DNA of 64,000 nt from Halorubrum rutilum (GCF_024494565.1 NZ_JANHDN010000002.1:372001-436000), one strand, 5' to 3'; positions 1-8,835 are shown, numbered from the stretch's first letter. The notes: a model not told the origin generated them from the sequence alone. Numbers and translations: made by a program.

Positions 1-1
1 G

Positions 2-922
2 GAGCTTCCGGACGCGTTCGCGGTCGAGTCGTTCCCGTGGCACGCGTCGTCGCTGTCCGCGGCCGTCGCGGAGCGCTCGCCGGCCCCCGCGGCCGCCGAC
101 TTCGACGTGCCGGGCTTCGAGCGCGTCGACGGGAGCCGACTGCGACAGCCGCTCACCGACGACGACGTCGAGCGCTACCGGGAGCTGGGCCGCGAGGCCG
201 CCGCCGCCGTCGAGACCGTCTGTCGCAACCTCGAACCGGACGACCCGGAGTACGAGGTCGCCGCCGGGATCGACATCTCGCTCGCCTCCCGGGACGTCGA
301 CACCCCCGTGGTGCTCGTCGGCGGCGCGGAGCGCGCGCGGCGGTTCCGCCACTACACGCCGGGCGAGGCGGCGCTCGGCGACTACGCGCTCGTCTCCGTC
401 ACCGCCGAGCGGGCAGGCCTCCACGCCTCGCTGACCCGCACGGTCGCCTTCGACGCCCCCGACGGCCTGGAGGAGCGCCACCGCGCCGCGGCCCGGGTCG
501 AGGCGACCGCGCTCGCGGCGACGGAGGCCGCGGCCGCGGGAGAGCTGACCGACGGCGGCGACGACGCGGACGCCAACGCCCCCGACGCCGCCGGCGACGT
601 CTTCGACGCGATCCGCGAGGCGTACGACGCCGTCGGCTTCGCCGACGAGTGGCGGGAACACCACCAGGGCGGCGCCGCGGGGTTCGCGGGCCGCGAGTGG
701 GTCGCCGCGCCCGGGAGCGACGAGCCGGTCCGGCAGCCGATGGGCTACGCGTGGAATCCGACGGTGCAGGGGGCGAAGAGCGAGGACACGCACCTCGTCG
801 CGCCCGACTTCACCGAGCGGCTGACGAAGACGGGCCGGTGGCCGACCCACCAGGTGGAGCCGGTCGACGTCGGCGGGATATCGACGGAGCCGCGGGAGCT
901 GTCGGCGCCCGTCATCCGCTGA
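2..922 (+). CDS. M24-family metallopeptidase-like protein, 5'-truncated by window edge
   Basis: The reading frame is open from the first bases of the window to a TGA at 920-922, so the true start lies outside. About 300 C-terminal residues are visible. The stretch HHQGGAAGFAGREW and the later AWNPTVQGAKSEDT match the C-terminal catalytic fold of M24 (Xaa-Pro aminopeptidase/creatinase-like) proteins, where the HxGGxxG-type segment carries a substrate or metal ligand. Whether all metal ligands are kept cannot be judged, because the N-terminal half is missing. An internal GTG at 107 is not a credible start, since homology-like sequence continues upstream of it. It converges with the minus-strand flavoprotein that ends at 948. 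Confidence 0.72.
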   Translation, partial: ELPDAFAVESFPWHASSLSAAVAERSPAPAAADFDVPGFERVDGSRLRQPLTDDDVERYRELGREAAAAVETVCRNLEPDDPEYEVAAGIDISLASRDVDTPVVLVGGAERARRFRHYTPGEAALGDYALVSVTAERAGLHASLTRTVAFDAPDGLEERHRAAARVEATALAATEAAAAGELTDGGDDADANAPDAAGDVFDAIREAYDAVGFADEWREHHQGGAAGFAGREWVAAPGSDEPVRQPMGYAWNPTVQGAKSEDTHLVAPDFTERLTKTGRWPTHQVEPVDVGGISTEPRELSAPVIR

Positions 923-947
923 GGCGCCCCGCTCCGAGGGGCCGCCG

Positions 948-2327
948 TCAGTAGCCGTACTCGCTCTCGTCGATGCCGACGTAGTCCTTCTTGACGCGGC
1001 GCTTGTTCCACTTGTAGCCGAGCATGAGCTTCACCGACTCCCACCCCGAGCGGTACGGCTGCGCGAGCAGGCCGTCGCCGGCCTCGGCCGCGAGCATGGC
1101 GTCGGCGGCGCCGATGATCCGGTTCCAGTCGGCCGGGTCGTAGTCCGCGACCATGTCGGCCATCGTCACGTTGCGGACGACCTCGTCGCCGATCGCCTCC
1201 TTCCAGCGCCGGTTGTAGGGGGCCATGTCGCCCGCGGCGGCCAGCTCGCCGGCGATGGCGCCGGTGCGGACCGCGACGTGGTCGCCGCCCTCGTGGAAGG
1301 CGGACGTCGTCCCCATCGCGCCGCCGACGACCGCGATCCCGGCCCCGGTCGGCGAGTCGATCGGCCGCGTCGAGGAGATCGGGTACGTCTCCGTCCCGCC
1401 GCGCTTGCCCGCGTCCTCGACGATCGGGAAGTCCGCCTCGACGTCGTACTCGTCGCCGTACTGCCACTCCAGGAGGCGCCGGATATACTCGCCGCCCTGC
1501 GGGATCGACTCGTCGCCGGGCTCTAACAGCGCGTACGCCTCCCGGTCGAACTCGTCGACGTCGAGGCCGATCGGCATCGTCAGCCCGACGCGGCAGACGC
1601 GGTCGTCGTTCGGGAAGATCCACGGGTACGCCGTCTCGCCGGGCATCACGCCCCACCAGAAGACGAGCGCGTCCTCGACCGCCTCGTACACCGGCTCGGG
1701 CACCCGGCGGTACTCCTGGTACGCGATGTGGTTCGCCGTGCGCGACGCGAGCCGCTCGGAGGCGGCCGCGTCAGCGGGGAGGTACTTGTCGAGCACCTTG
1801 TTCGTCACCGTGCGCTGGGGACCGTCGGCGAGCACGAGGAAGTCGGCCCCGACCGACTCGCCCGAGGCCAGCTCGACGACGTGGCGGGGGTCGTCGCCGC
1901 CGGGCGAGGCGGTGTCGACGCCGCGGACCGACTCGCCCGCGCGGTACTCCGCCCCGGCGTCTTCGGCGCGGTCGCGGAGCCAGTCGTCGAAGCGGGCGCG
2001 GTGGAAGGTGTAGCCGAACTTGTCGTACGAGGAGTCGATGCCGGTGGAGGTGAGCGTCGCGGCCTCGTCCGGGCCGCGGAACTCCGCGCGGGTCAGCTCC
2101 CGCTGGACGACGCCGTCGTCGAACTCGTCGGGGTGGATCCCCATGATATCGACCCAGTAGTCCAAGATCCCCGCGGCGTCCGTCGAGTCGGGGCCGAGCC
2201 GGTCGCGGTCGGCCCGCGGCACCCCCTTCTCCAGGACGAGGGCGTCGGCGCCGCCGACCGCGGCCGCGTGCGCTGCGGAGGCGCCGGCCGGGCCGCCTCC
2301 CACGATAGCGACGTCTACGCGTTCCAT
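948..2327 (-). CDS. Geranylgeranyl reductase-type FAD-dependent oxidoreductase
   Basis: 459 residues starting at the ATG at 2327. The N-terminus reads MERVDVAIVGGGPAGASAA, a Rossmann GxGxxG FAD-binding motif, followed by an LEKG segment typical of the second FAD contact. The motif LVLADGPQ and a late GGAMG segment fit the p-hydroxybenzoate hydroxylase/geranylgeranyl reductase superfamily. In archaea this family saturates the isoprenoid chains of membrane lipids or modifies quinone and carotenoid chains. A much longer open frame upstream of the ATG (to 2864) lies over the next gene and is not used. The substrate cannot be assigned from sequence alone; a halogenase-like or other flavoprotein role remains possible. 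Confidence 0.8.
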   Translation of the reverse strand: MERVDVAIVGGGPAGASAAHAAAVGGADALVLEKGVPRADRDRLGPDSTDAAGILDYWVDIMGIHPDEFDDGVVQRELTRAEFRGPDEAATLTSTGIDSSYDKFGYTFHRARFDDWLRDRAEDAGAEYRAGESVRGVDTASPGGDDPRHVVELASGESVGADFLVLADGPQRTVTNKVLDKYLPADAAASERLASRTANHIAYQEYRRVPEPVYEAVEDALVFWWGVMPGETAYPWIFPNDDRVCRVGLTMPIGLDVDEFDREAYALLEPGDESIPQGGEYIRRLLEWQYGDEYDVEADFPIVEDAGKRGGTETYPISSTRPIDSPTGAGIAVVGGAMGTTSAFHEGGDHVAVRTGAIAGELAAAGDMAPYNRRWKEAIGDEVVRNVTMADMVADYDPADWNRIIGAADAMLAAEAGDGLLAQPYRSGWESVKLMLGYKWNKRRVKKDYVGIDESEYGY

Positions 2328-2383
2328 ACCCCGTGAGGTCACCCTCCGGCTATTAAATTCACGGTCCCGGACCGGACGACCCC

Positions 2384-3289
2384 TCAGCCGCGGAGGACCG
2401 CGGCGTAGTCCGCGATGACCCCGTCGACGCCGGCCGCCGCGAGCCGGTCGGCCTCGTACCACGTCTCGACGGTCCAGACGTTCACCGCGAGCCCCGCGTC
2501 GCGCGCCGCGGCGAGGACGTCGACCCCGCCGGTCCCCGCGGCGTCGCCGTCGGGTCCGCCGAAGCGCTCGGCGTCGAAGAACAGCGTGCCCCGAACCGCG
2601 TCGATCGGGGGGTGAACCGCGACCGCGCCGTGCTCGCGGGCGATCGCGATCCCGTCCGCGACCGACTCTGACACCAGCGGGGCGACCTTCGACGACGACA
2701 GCGCGCGGACCGCCGCGAGCGCCCCCTCGCAGAACGACGAGAACAGGAGGTCGTTCTCGCACCCCTCGGCGACGTCGAGGACGCGCTCGACGAACGGCCG
2801 CCAGGCGGCCGTCCGCTCCGCGAGCGCGTCGCCCGCGAGCCTCTCGTCGGGCCGGAGGTCCCACCGACCCGGGTTCTTGAGTTCGACGTTCACGCCGACG
2901 TCCGAGGGGACCGCGTCGAGGACGTCGGCGAGGAGCGGGACGGTCGCCCCGCTGTCGAGCACCTCGGCGTCGGTGACGGTCGCGGTGTCGGTCTCCCAGA
3001 CGACGCCGCTCGCGTCGGTGAGCCCGCGTCCGCCGCGGCCCGAGAGCTCCGCGTCGTGGATCGCGACCGGGTCACCGTCGGCGGTGGGCATCGCGTCGAC
3101 CTCGACCTAGTCGGCTCGACGCCCGGCGGCGGGAACGCGGCGCTCCGTCCCGGCCGTCGGGTCCTCTCCCCTCGCGACCCCCGCGGCCCGCTCGACGGCC
3201 GGGACGGTGTTCTCGGGGTTCTCCCCGGCGAATCCGCGGTGCGCGATCAGGATCGGGGCGGAGTCGGTCCGGTCGGTGCGATCGGTCAT
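2384..3289 (-). pseudogene. Glycerophosphodiester phosphodiesterase split by an in-frame TAG
   Basis: Two pieces of one GDPD protein lie in the same frame. The N-terminal piece (ATG 3289, good Shine-Dalgarno GGAGGTGAT) carries the catalytic HRGFAGENPENT motif. The C-terminal piece carries EVDAMPTADG, the IHD histidine motif, the VNVELKNPG segment and VNVWTVE. A TAG codon (plus-strand cta at 3107-3109) lies between RRAD and VEVDAMP, just before the E-x-D metal ligands. About 18 residues between ENTVPAVERAAG and the stop are longer than in usual GDPDs. The enzyme would hydrolyse glycerophosphodiesters to glycerol phosphate. As written the gene gives only a 60-residue fragment; an internal ATG at 3091 would yield a protein lacking the HRG motif. 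A nonsense mutation or a sequencing error are both possible. Confidence 0.75.
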
Positions 3290-3396
3290 ATCACCTCCGG
3301 CACCGCGTCGACGTCGAGGGCGTAGCTGTTCTCGCGCTGGAACGGTTCCGCGCTCTCGGTCGGTGCGTTCTCGGCCGCGAACTGATCGAGGTTCAT
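3286..3396 (-). CDS. Possible 36-residue peptide coupled to the GDPD gene
   Basis: The ATG at 3396 opens a 36-residue acidic peptide beginning MNLDQFAAENAPTESAEPF and ending DAVPEVI. Its TGA overlaps the ATG of the GDPD gene (ATGA at 3286-3289), the arrangement of a translationally coupled pair. The frame is also open further upstream to an ATG at 3540, but that part is proline/arginine-rich and unlike a haloarchaeal protein. I do not recognise the peptide. It could equally be the tail of a decayed gene; only the stop-start overlap and its acidic composition speak for it. Confidence 0.3.
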   Translation of the reverse strand: MNLDQFAAENAPTESAEPFQRENSYALDVDAVPEVI

Positions 3397-3512
3397 GATG
3401 CGGGGACCGAACCGCTCGGGTCCGGTGCCTGTGGCTACCTCGCTATCGCTTATGAACGTTAGCGGTCGCCGCCGGGAAACCGCGGCGGTCCGCCCGCGCC
3501 CCGGCGGACGAC

Positions 3513-4166
3513 TCACTCCAGCAGAACCGTGAGGCTCCACCGTCCGGACCGCTCCGGATCGGTCCCGGGCTCGCCGACGGAGACGGCCGTCTCGAACCGG
3601 TACTCGCCCACCGGCAGACAGGCGTCCTCGCCGGGCGTCGCGTAGAGGTCGATCTCCCGGCCGCTGGACGCGCCGGCGTCGATCTGGAACGTGCGGTACT
3701 CCTCGGTGACGGCGATACCGTCGGTGAGCCGCCAGCAGCCGGGTTCGGCCGGGTACTCCCCGTCGCTCGGGAGGAACACGAGCGCCTCCGAGTCGTCGGA
3801 CACGTATTCGAGGTGGACCCCCCGCCCCTCGCCGACCGTGATCGATTCGTCGCCCGTGTTCTCCAAGCTCGTCCGGAGCCGCGGCGGCGACTCCTCCGTC
3901 GCCGCCTCGCGGACGACCTCGACGGAGGCGGCGACCGGGATGTCGTCCGGGCCGTCGACGGAGACGACCGTGACCCCGGGGCCGCCCGTTCCCCCGGGGC
4001 GCGTTCCGGTCTGCCCGCCGTCGCCGCCGTCGTTCCCGTCGCCGTCGCCGCCGTCCCCGTTGCCGTCGGGGATTCCGGGGCCGTCTCGGCCGATACAGCC
4101 CGCGCCGAGCAGGAGGGCCGAGGCGCCGCCGACGCCGCCGAGGTACCGTCGTCGCGTTCCTGACAT
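3513..4166 (-). CDS. Tat-exported lipoprotein of unknown function
   Basis: 217 residues from the ATG at 4166. The N-terminus MSGTRRRYLGGVGG is a twin-arginine signal, followed by a hydrophobic stretch and the lipobox LLLGAGC (Cys about 24). A Gly/Asp-rich linker (residues about 28-60) then leads to a predicted beta-rich domain resembling proteins built to bind at the cell surface. Nothing catalytic is recognisable. It is the last gene of the minus-strand run sco1-tlpA-ccdA-lipoprotein, with about 106 bp separating it from ccdA, so a link to extracytoplasmic redox or copper handling is only an inference. Confidence 0.8.
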   Translation of the reverse strand: MSGTRRRYLGGVGGASALLLGAGCIGRDGPGIPDGNGDGGDGDGNDGGDGGQTGTRPGGTGGPGVTVVSVDGPDDIPVAASVEVVREAATEESPPRLRTSLENTGDESITVGEGRGVHLEYVSDDSEALVFLPSDGEYPAEPGCWRLTDGIAVTEEYRTFQIDAGASSGREIDLYATPGEDACLPVGEYRFETAVSVGEPGTDPERSGRWSLTVLLE

Positions 4167-4272
4167 GCGTCCGTTCAGGATCCGGAGGGAGATAGCCGTG
4201 TCTGTCGGGCTCGGTCCAGACGGAGACGGACTCGCGGGGACGGATAGCGCCCGCTCCCGGTCGATGGGCGGG

Positions 4273-4938
4273 TCAGTAGACGACCAGCGAGAGGTACAGC
4301 TGACCGATCCCGGCGACGACCATCACCGCGCCGGCGACCCGCTTGAGGGTCCCGGCGTGGGCCGTCACCCGGTTGGCGTTGCCGATCAGCCCGACGCCCG
4401 TGGCGACGGTCGTCGCCGCCATCAGGACGGCGACGACCCCGGCGTACACCGAGAGGACGACGAGGGCGGCGTCGCCGGGGAGCGCGATGGCGCGGGCGAT
4501 CACGGCGAGGAAGACCGGCGCGACGCAGCCCGCGCCGGCGAGCGCGTACCCCGCGCCGAACAGCCCGAACCCGAGGACGCTCGACCGCCGCTTCGGCAGC
4601 GAGAGCGAGAGCGACGGCGCCCGCCCGGCGACGACGAGCAGCCCGAAGACGACGAGCAGCCCGCCGACCAGCGTCTCGAAGACGGCGATGTTCGAGAGCG
4701 TCGCCTGACCGACCCGGACCGTCGCGCCCGCGAGCAGCGCGAACGTCGCCAGCACCCCGATCGCGGCCGCGAGTCCCCTGGCGCCCGCCCCGGTCACGGA
4801 GGCCTCGTCGGCGTCGACGGAGTTCACGTAGAAGCCGACGTACCCCGGCAACAGGGGGTACGCGCACGGCGAGAAGAACGTCGCGACCCCCGCGGTCACC
4901 GCGAACGGGACGTTGGTCGCGAGCGAGGCGCCGGTCAT
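4273..4938 (-). CDS. ccdA: CcdA/DsbD-type transmembrane thiol-electron carrier
   Basis: 221 residues with six hydrophobic segments. The two membrane cysteines expected of CcdA are visible, in FFSPCAYPLLPGY (about residue 26) and in GAGCVAPVFLA (about residue 137), each next to a proline as in the family. CcdA passes electrons from cytoplasmic thioredoxin across the membrane to extracytoplasmic thioredoxin-like proteins used in cytochrome maturation. The gene lies about 64 bp downstream of a TlpA-like thioredoxin, which is the natural electron acceptor. The length matches the short archaeal/bacterial CcdA form, without DsbD soluble domains. Confidence 0.9.
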   Translation of the reverse strand: MTGASLATNVPFAVTAGVATFFSPCAYPLLPGYVGFYVNSVDADEASVTGAGARGLAAAIGVLATFALLAGATVRVGQATLSNIAVFETLVGGLLVVFGLLVVAGRAPSLSLSLPKRRSSVLGFGLFGAGYALAGAGCVAPVFLAVIARAIALPGDAALVVLSVYAGVVAVLMAATTVATGVGLIGNANRVTAHAGTLKRVAGAVMVVAGIGQLYLSLVVY

Positions 4939-5002
4939 CGGTCGACCCGCCGCTTCGCGGATCGGTCGACTCGTCGGTTCACGGGCCGGTCGGCTCGCCG
5001 CC

Positions 5003-5548
5003 TCATCCGTCGAGCGCCCTCCGGATCCCCCCGACGAACTCCTCCGCGGTGTGGGTCCCGGAGGTCGCCCAGCGGACGCGGCCGGTCGCGTCGATGGCGC
5101 GGGCGCTCGGGAATCCGTTGATACTCAGCCGCGTGAAGAGTTCGGCGGTGACGTCGGCCGCGACGAGCCAGTCGCCGTCGTGCTCGCGCCACCAGTCCGC
5201 GACCGCTTCCTCCCTGACCGCGCCGCCGACGTCCTCGGTCGTCACCGAGACGAACCGCACCTCGTCGCCGAGCCGGTCGTGCGCCTCGGCGAGCGCCGGC
5301 ATCTGCTCGGCGCAGGGCGGGCACCACGTCCCGAAGAAGTCGACGAACGTGGCCCGGCCGTCGGCGGGTATCCTCACCTCCCCGTCGCGGCTCCCGGGGG
5401 CCTCGACCGTCGGCAGCGTCGTCGGCTCGACCGGTTCCGAGCCGTCGCCGAATCCCAGCCCGTCCGGCACGCTCCCCGTCGCGACGGCGCCCGCCCCGCC
5501 GAGGACGCCGACGCTCGCGACCCCGGCCAGCAGGTGTCGTCGCCTCAC
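5003..5548 (-). CDS. TlpA-like extracytoplasmic thioredoxin
   Basis: 181 residues. The start is the GTG at 5548, which overlaps the TGA of sco1 (GTGA), so translation is probably coupled. The N-terminus (MRRRHLLAGVASVGVLGG) is a Tat signal and anchor. The redox site is FFGTWCPPCAEQMP (Cys-Pro-Pro-Cys near residue 84), and the cis-proline loop is NGFPSARAID. It should reduce or shuffle disulphides outside the membrane using electrons from the neighbouring CcdA, for example to prepare Sco1 or apocytochromes. The longer open frame continuing upstream to 6052 lies over sco1 and is not coding. Confidence 0.88.
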   Translation of the reverse strand: MRRRHLLAGVASVGVLGGAGAVATGSVPDGLGFGDGSEPVEPTTLPTVEAPGSRDGEVRIPADGRATFVDFFGTWCPPCAEQMPALAEAHDRLGDEVRFVSVTTEDVGGAVREEAVADWWREHDGDWLVAADVTAELFTRLSINGFPSARAIDATGRVRWATSGTHTAEEFVGGIRRALDG

Positions 5549-6303
5549 GCCGTGACCACCCGCTGGACGTCGTCGACGAGCCGTTCGACGTCGGTCCGCG
5601 GGCCCCGCGGGTACGCCCGCTCGACGATCCCGCGCTTGTTCGCGAGGATGATGAGCCCGTAGTGCGGGAATCGGTACTCCAGGTTCTCGATGTCGTCGGC
5701 CGGCTGCTTCTCGATGACGAGCCCGAACTTCTCCTCGTGTATCTCCTGGGCCCGCACGTAGCTCTCCGGACGGAGGAAGTGCCAGTTGCCCGCGTCGAGG
5801 TCGACGCCCTGCCGCGCGGCGTACTCGCGGAGCGCCTCGGCGGTGTCGCGCTCGGGGTCGAACGTGATGGGAAGGAACGCGACCTCGTCGCCGTACGCCT
5901 CCGGGCCGACGACGTCCCGGATCCCCGGCGGAACGAACGGGTATTTCGGATTCGTTCCGGTCGGGTCGGCGGCGACGGCCTGCGCGCGTCGCAGCCGGAG
6001 GATGAGCGCGGGACAGACCCCGTCCGGGCAGTTGGTGTAAAACGAGGTCCACAGCACCGCGCGCTCGCCCTCGAACTCGGAGACGGCGATCTCCTCGCCC
6101 GCGATCGGATCGGGGACGGTGAAGTCGGGCATCGCCTCTCCGTAGCTCGGGTGAGACGCCTCGCTCAGGTCCCGCTCCGGCGGCCCGAGGACGGTCCCCT
6201 CGGCGCCCCCGGCACCGAGGACGCCGAGACAGCCCGCGGTGCCGACGGTCGCGCCGACGCCGGTTCCGGCCGCGAGCGAGCGCATGTAGGTGCGACGGTC
6301 CAT
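5545..6303 (-). CDS. Sco1/SenC copper-chaperone family protein
   Basis: 252 residues from the ATG at 6303. A Tat-type signal (MDRRTYMRSLAAG) leads to the lipobox VGTAGC (Cys about 25). The copper-binding region reads TSFYTNCPDGVCPALI. Here four residues separate the cysteines, one more than the usual CxxxC of Sco1. The third ligand is probably the His in FPHYGLIILANKRG. Sco proteins deliver copper to the CuA site of heme-copper oxidases or act as thiol reductases. It is the first gene of the run with tlpA and ccdA, which supports an oxidase-assembly role. Confidence 0.86.
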   Translation of the reverse strand: MDRRTYMRSLAAGTGVGATVGTAGCLGVLGAGGAEGTVLGPPERDLSEASHPSYGEAMPDFTVPDPIAGEEIAVSEFEGERAVLWTSFYTNCPDGVCPALILRLRRAQAVAADPTGTNPKYPFVPPGIRDVVGPEAYGDEVAFLPITFDPERDTAEALREYAARQGVDLDAGNWHFLRPESYVRAQEIHEEKFGLVIEKQPADDIENLEYRFPHYGLIILANKRGIVERAYPRGPRTDVERLVDDVQRVVTA

Positions 6304-6500
6304 CTGTTGTCGATACCTACGTCCTCGCGCGTAAATGAACCCCGCGGCTGGTCGCACCGCGCGGTGACGGTCGAGTTCGCGCCGGAACCCCCGTTCTCGG
6401 GGCGCTCTCCCGGCGCGAACCCGATCGACGGCCCCGCGACGGTCGTGGTACCACGACCCTCGCAAGCGTTATCCCCTGAACGCCCGTACGTTTGATTGCA

Positions 6501-6707
6501 ATGGCAAACGGTAAGGTTGACTTCTTCAACGACACTGGCGGCTACGGTTTCATTTCGACTGACGACGGCGATCTCGACGACGACGAGGACGTGTTCTTCC
6601 ACATGGAAGACGTCGGCGGCCCGGACCTCGAGGAGGGCCAGGAGGTCGAGTTCGACATCGAGTCGTCCCCCAAGGGACCCCGCGCGACGAACCTGACGCG
6701 CAACTAA
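6501..6707 (+). CDS. cspA: Cold-shock domain protein
   Basis: 68 residues from the ATG at 6501. It carries the RNP1-type motif GGYGFIST and the RNP2-type motif DVFFHMEDV, and it is a single OB fold, the normal length for haloarchaeal CspA proteins. It binds single-stranded RNA/DNA and melts structure. The start is the second of two nearby candidates: a TTG nine bases upstream would add three residues but lacks family support. It is monocistronic, with strong hairpins downstream at 6718-6776. Confidence 0.93.
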   Translation: MANGKVDFFNDTGGYGFISTDDGDLDDDEDVFFHMEDVGGPDLEEGQEVEFDIESSPKGPRATNLTRN

Positions 6708-6717
6708 CGACTCCACC

Positions 6718-6776
6718 GCGGACGCCGCGTCCGCACGCACTACCGGACCCCGTCGCCGGTCACCCCGACCGGCGAC
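6718..6776 (+). terminator. Two stable hairpins after cspA
   Basis: Just after the cspA stop there is a 7-bp stem (GCGGACG at 6718-6724 with CGTCCGC at 6728-6734). It is followed by a perfect 10-bp stem (GTCGCCGGTC at 6752-6761 with GACCGGCGAC at 6767-6776, loop ACCCC). A pyrimidine-rich, T-containing tract (CGTTCCGTTCTTCTC) follows directly, as in a transcription terminator or a 3'-end stabiliser of a short abundant mRNA. Confidence 0.55.
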
Positions 6777-6894
6777 CGTTCCGTTCTTCTCACGCTTATT
6801 CCGCCTCGACGAGCGACGCGCTCGGTCGACAACGAGCCAGCGCCGACGACGCGCTCGGTCGGTCGGATACGCCCGTCGTCACAGCGATCGACCG

Positions 6895-6902
6895 TTTAAA
6901 TA
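6895..6902 (+). promoter_or_regulatory. TATA box of radB
   Basis: TTTAAATA is centred about 28 bp before the GTG start at 6927 in otherwise GC-rich DNA. This is the distance expected of an archaeal promoter producing a leaderless mRNA, and it supports the GTG as the start. Confidence 0.6.
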
Positions 6903-6926
6903 CGAGCGCGGGCAACGCGTCTCACA

Positions 6927-7634
6927 GTGAGCGATCCGATCCCGACCGGCTGTCGGCCGGTCGACGACCTGTTGGGCGGCGGCTTCGAGCGCGGGGTCGT
7001 CACGCAGCTGTACGGCCCCCCCGCGGCCGGGAAGACGAACCTCGCGCTGGCCGCGGCGGTCGAGGTCGCCGCCGGCGGCGACCGCGCCCTCTACATCGAC
7101 ACCGAGGGGCTCTCGATCGACCGGTTCGAGCAGCTGGCCGAGGGGCGGGCCGACGACGCCGACGTCGGCGACACCGTCGAGGAGATCGCGTCGCGGCTGG
7201 TGATCTCGGAGGCGTACGACTTCGACGACCAGCGCGAGGCGGTCCGCGACGCCGAGGAGCTCGCCGAGGAGGTCGAACTGATCGTGTTGGACTCCGCGAC
7301 CGGCTTCTACCGGCTGGAGCGCGCCGGCGACACCGAGGGCGGCGAGTCGCTCCGGAAGGTCGCCAAGCAGGTGACGCACCTCCTCTCTCTGGCCCGGCGC
7401 CACGACATCGCCGTCGTGATCACCAATCAGGTGTTCACCGACCCCGACTCCGACCGCGACCGCGCGCTCGGCGGTAACACCCTCAACCACTGGACCGGCG
7501 CGATCGTTCGCGTCGACCGCTTCCGCGGCGGGAACCGCCGGGCCACGCTGGAGAAGCACCGCTCGAAGCCCGCGGGCGACTCCGCCACCTTCCGGATCGT
7601 CGCCGACGGGCTCGCCGAGGGCGCGGAGACGTAG
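6927..7634 (+). CDS. radB: RadB recombinase paralog
   Basis: 235 residues starting at GTG, placed by the TATA box at 6895. The Walker A motif is GPPAAGKT (residues 30-37) and the Walker B motif is LIVLD (about 117-121). The protein consists of the RecA-type core only, without the N-terminal HhH domain of RadA, which is diagnostic for RadB. RadB is an accessory factor of archaeal homologous recombination that modulates RadA. A C-terminal GNTLNHWTGAIVR segment matches the family. It converges with the CBS-domain gene that ends at 7696. Confidence 0.93.
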   Translation: MSDPIPTGCRPVDDLLGGGFERGVVTQLYGPPAAGKTNLALAAAVEVAAGGDRALYIDTEGLSIDRFEQLAEGRADDADVGDTVEEIASRLVISEAYDFDDQREAVRDAEELAEEVELIVLDSATGFYRLERAGDTEGGESLRKVAKQVTHLLSLARRHDIAVVITNQVFTDPDSDRDRALGGNTLNHWTGAIVRVDRFRGGNRRATLEKHRSKPAGDSATFRIVADGLAEGAET

Positions 7635-7695
7635 CGCGGCGAACTGGAAAAAAAGCGGCCGGAACCGTCGAGGACCGTCCGCCTCTCCTCGCGGC

Positions 7696-8835
7696 TCAGA
7701 GCTCGCCGAGCTTGCGGAGGAGCTGACCGCGGTACTCCTCGTCGGCGTTGACGCCCTTGATCTCCAGGACGTTCCGCTCAAGCTTGTCGAGCGCGACGTG
7801 GAAGGCGTGTTCGGCGCCGTACCCCTCGCCGGAGCCGCCGACCTGGCCCTCGTTCGTCCGGAGGCGGATCTGACACTGGATGAGGGGCGTGCCGCGGAGC
7901 TTCTCCTTGTGCGCGTGGAGCCGGACGTGCGCGTGGATGACGTGCATCGCGGCGTACTTGTCGGCGACCTGCTCGATCGACTCGACGATGTGCTCGCGGG
8001 AGGTCGTGTCCAGCAGGTCGACGTTGGTGATCTGGACGTCCATCGAGTCCTCCTCGGTGAACGTGAGCGCGCGCAACACGTCGGTCTTCGTCACCATCCC
8101 GGCGACGGTGTCGGCGCCCTCGGGCGTGACGACGAGCCCGGAGACCGCGTTGTCGAACATGCGCTGCACGACGGCCTGCGCGGTCTCGTCGGCGGTCGCG
8201 GTGACGACGGGGCTCGACATGATGTCGTAGACGGGGATGTCGAGCATCCGGTCGATGTCGCCGGCGCGGTCGCCGCTGCCCTGCCGCTCCTGGTCGCGGA
8301 CGACGAACTCGACGATGTCGTTGGTGGTGACGACGCCGACCAGCTGGCCGTCCTCGTCGAGGGCCGGGAGCCGGGAGATCCCGTTCTCGCGGAGGCGGTT
8401 GATCGCGCGGCCGACGCTGTCCTTCTCGCTGACCCCGATGACGTCCTCGGTCGCGATCTGCCCGACGGTGATCGCGTCGAGGCTGTCGAGGACGGCTTCG
8501 AGGATCTGGTCGACCGTGACGATCCCGTAGAGCTTCTCGCCCTCGTACACCGGGGCGATCTTCACGTCGCCCTCGACGAGGAGGCGGGCCGTCTCCCGCA
8601 CGTCCTCGTGGCGGTCGACGGAGGGCGCGGGCTTCATGACGGCGGACACCTTCGTGTCGTCCTCCATGCGCGAGCGCATGAGCTGCTTCTCGCCGACCAC
8701 GCCGACGTACTCGCCGTCGTCGGTGACGACGATCCCCTTCGGGTTCTCGCGCTCGAAGATGGACCGAACCTTTGCCAGTCGCTCATCGACGTCGACCTCG
8801 ACGTACTCCGGCACCGCGATATCAACGATATTCAT
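7696..8835 (-). CDS. Four-CBS-domain protein with a ribosome-hibernation-like C-terminus
   Basis: 379 residues from the ATG at 8835. Four successive CBS motifs are visible (about residues 1-60, 65-120, 125-190 and 205-270), each with an hGIVTxxD-like end such as GVVTTNDIVEFV and GMVTKTDVLRAL. CBS pairs bind adenine nucleotides and sense energy state. The last 110 residues (ITNVDLLDTTSREHIVESI, then HVRLHAHK and AFHVALDKLERNV) have the beta-alpha pattern of the S30AE/HPF ribosome-binding fold. This suggests nucleotide-gated ribosome hibernation, which is an inference from fold pattern only. The gene is monocistronic. Confidence 0.85.
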   Translation of the reverse strand: MNIVDIAVPEYVEVDVDERLAKVRSIFERENPKGIVVTDDGEYVGVVGEKQLMRSRMEDDTKVSAVMKPAPSVDRHEDVRETARLLVEGDVKIAPVYEGEKLYGIVTVDQILEAVLDSLDAITVGQIATEDVIGVSEKDSVGRAINRLRENGISRLPALDEDGQLVGVVTTNDIVEFVVRDQERQGSGDRAGDIDRMLDIPVYDIMSSPVVTATADETAQAVVQRMFDNAVSGLVVTPEGADTVAGMVTKTDVLRALTFTEEDSMDVQITNVDLLDTTSREHIVESIEQVADKYAAMHVIHAHVRLHAHKEKLRGTPLIQCQIRLRTNEGQVGGSGEGYGAEHAFHVALDKLERNVLEIKGVNADEEYRGQLLRKLGEL

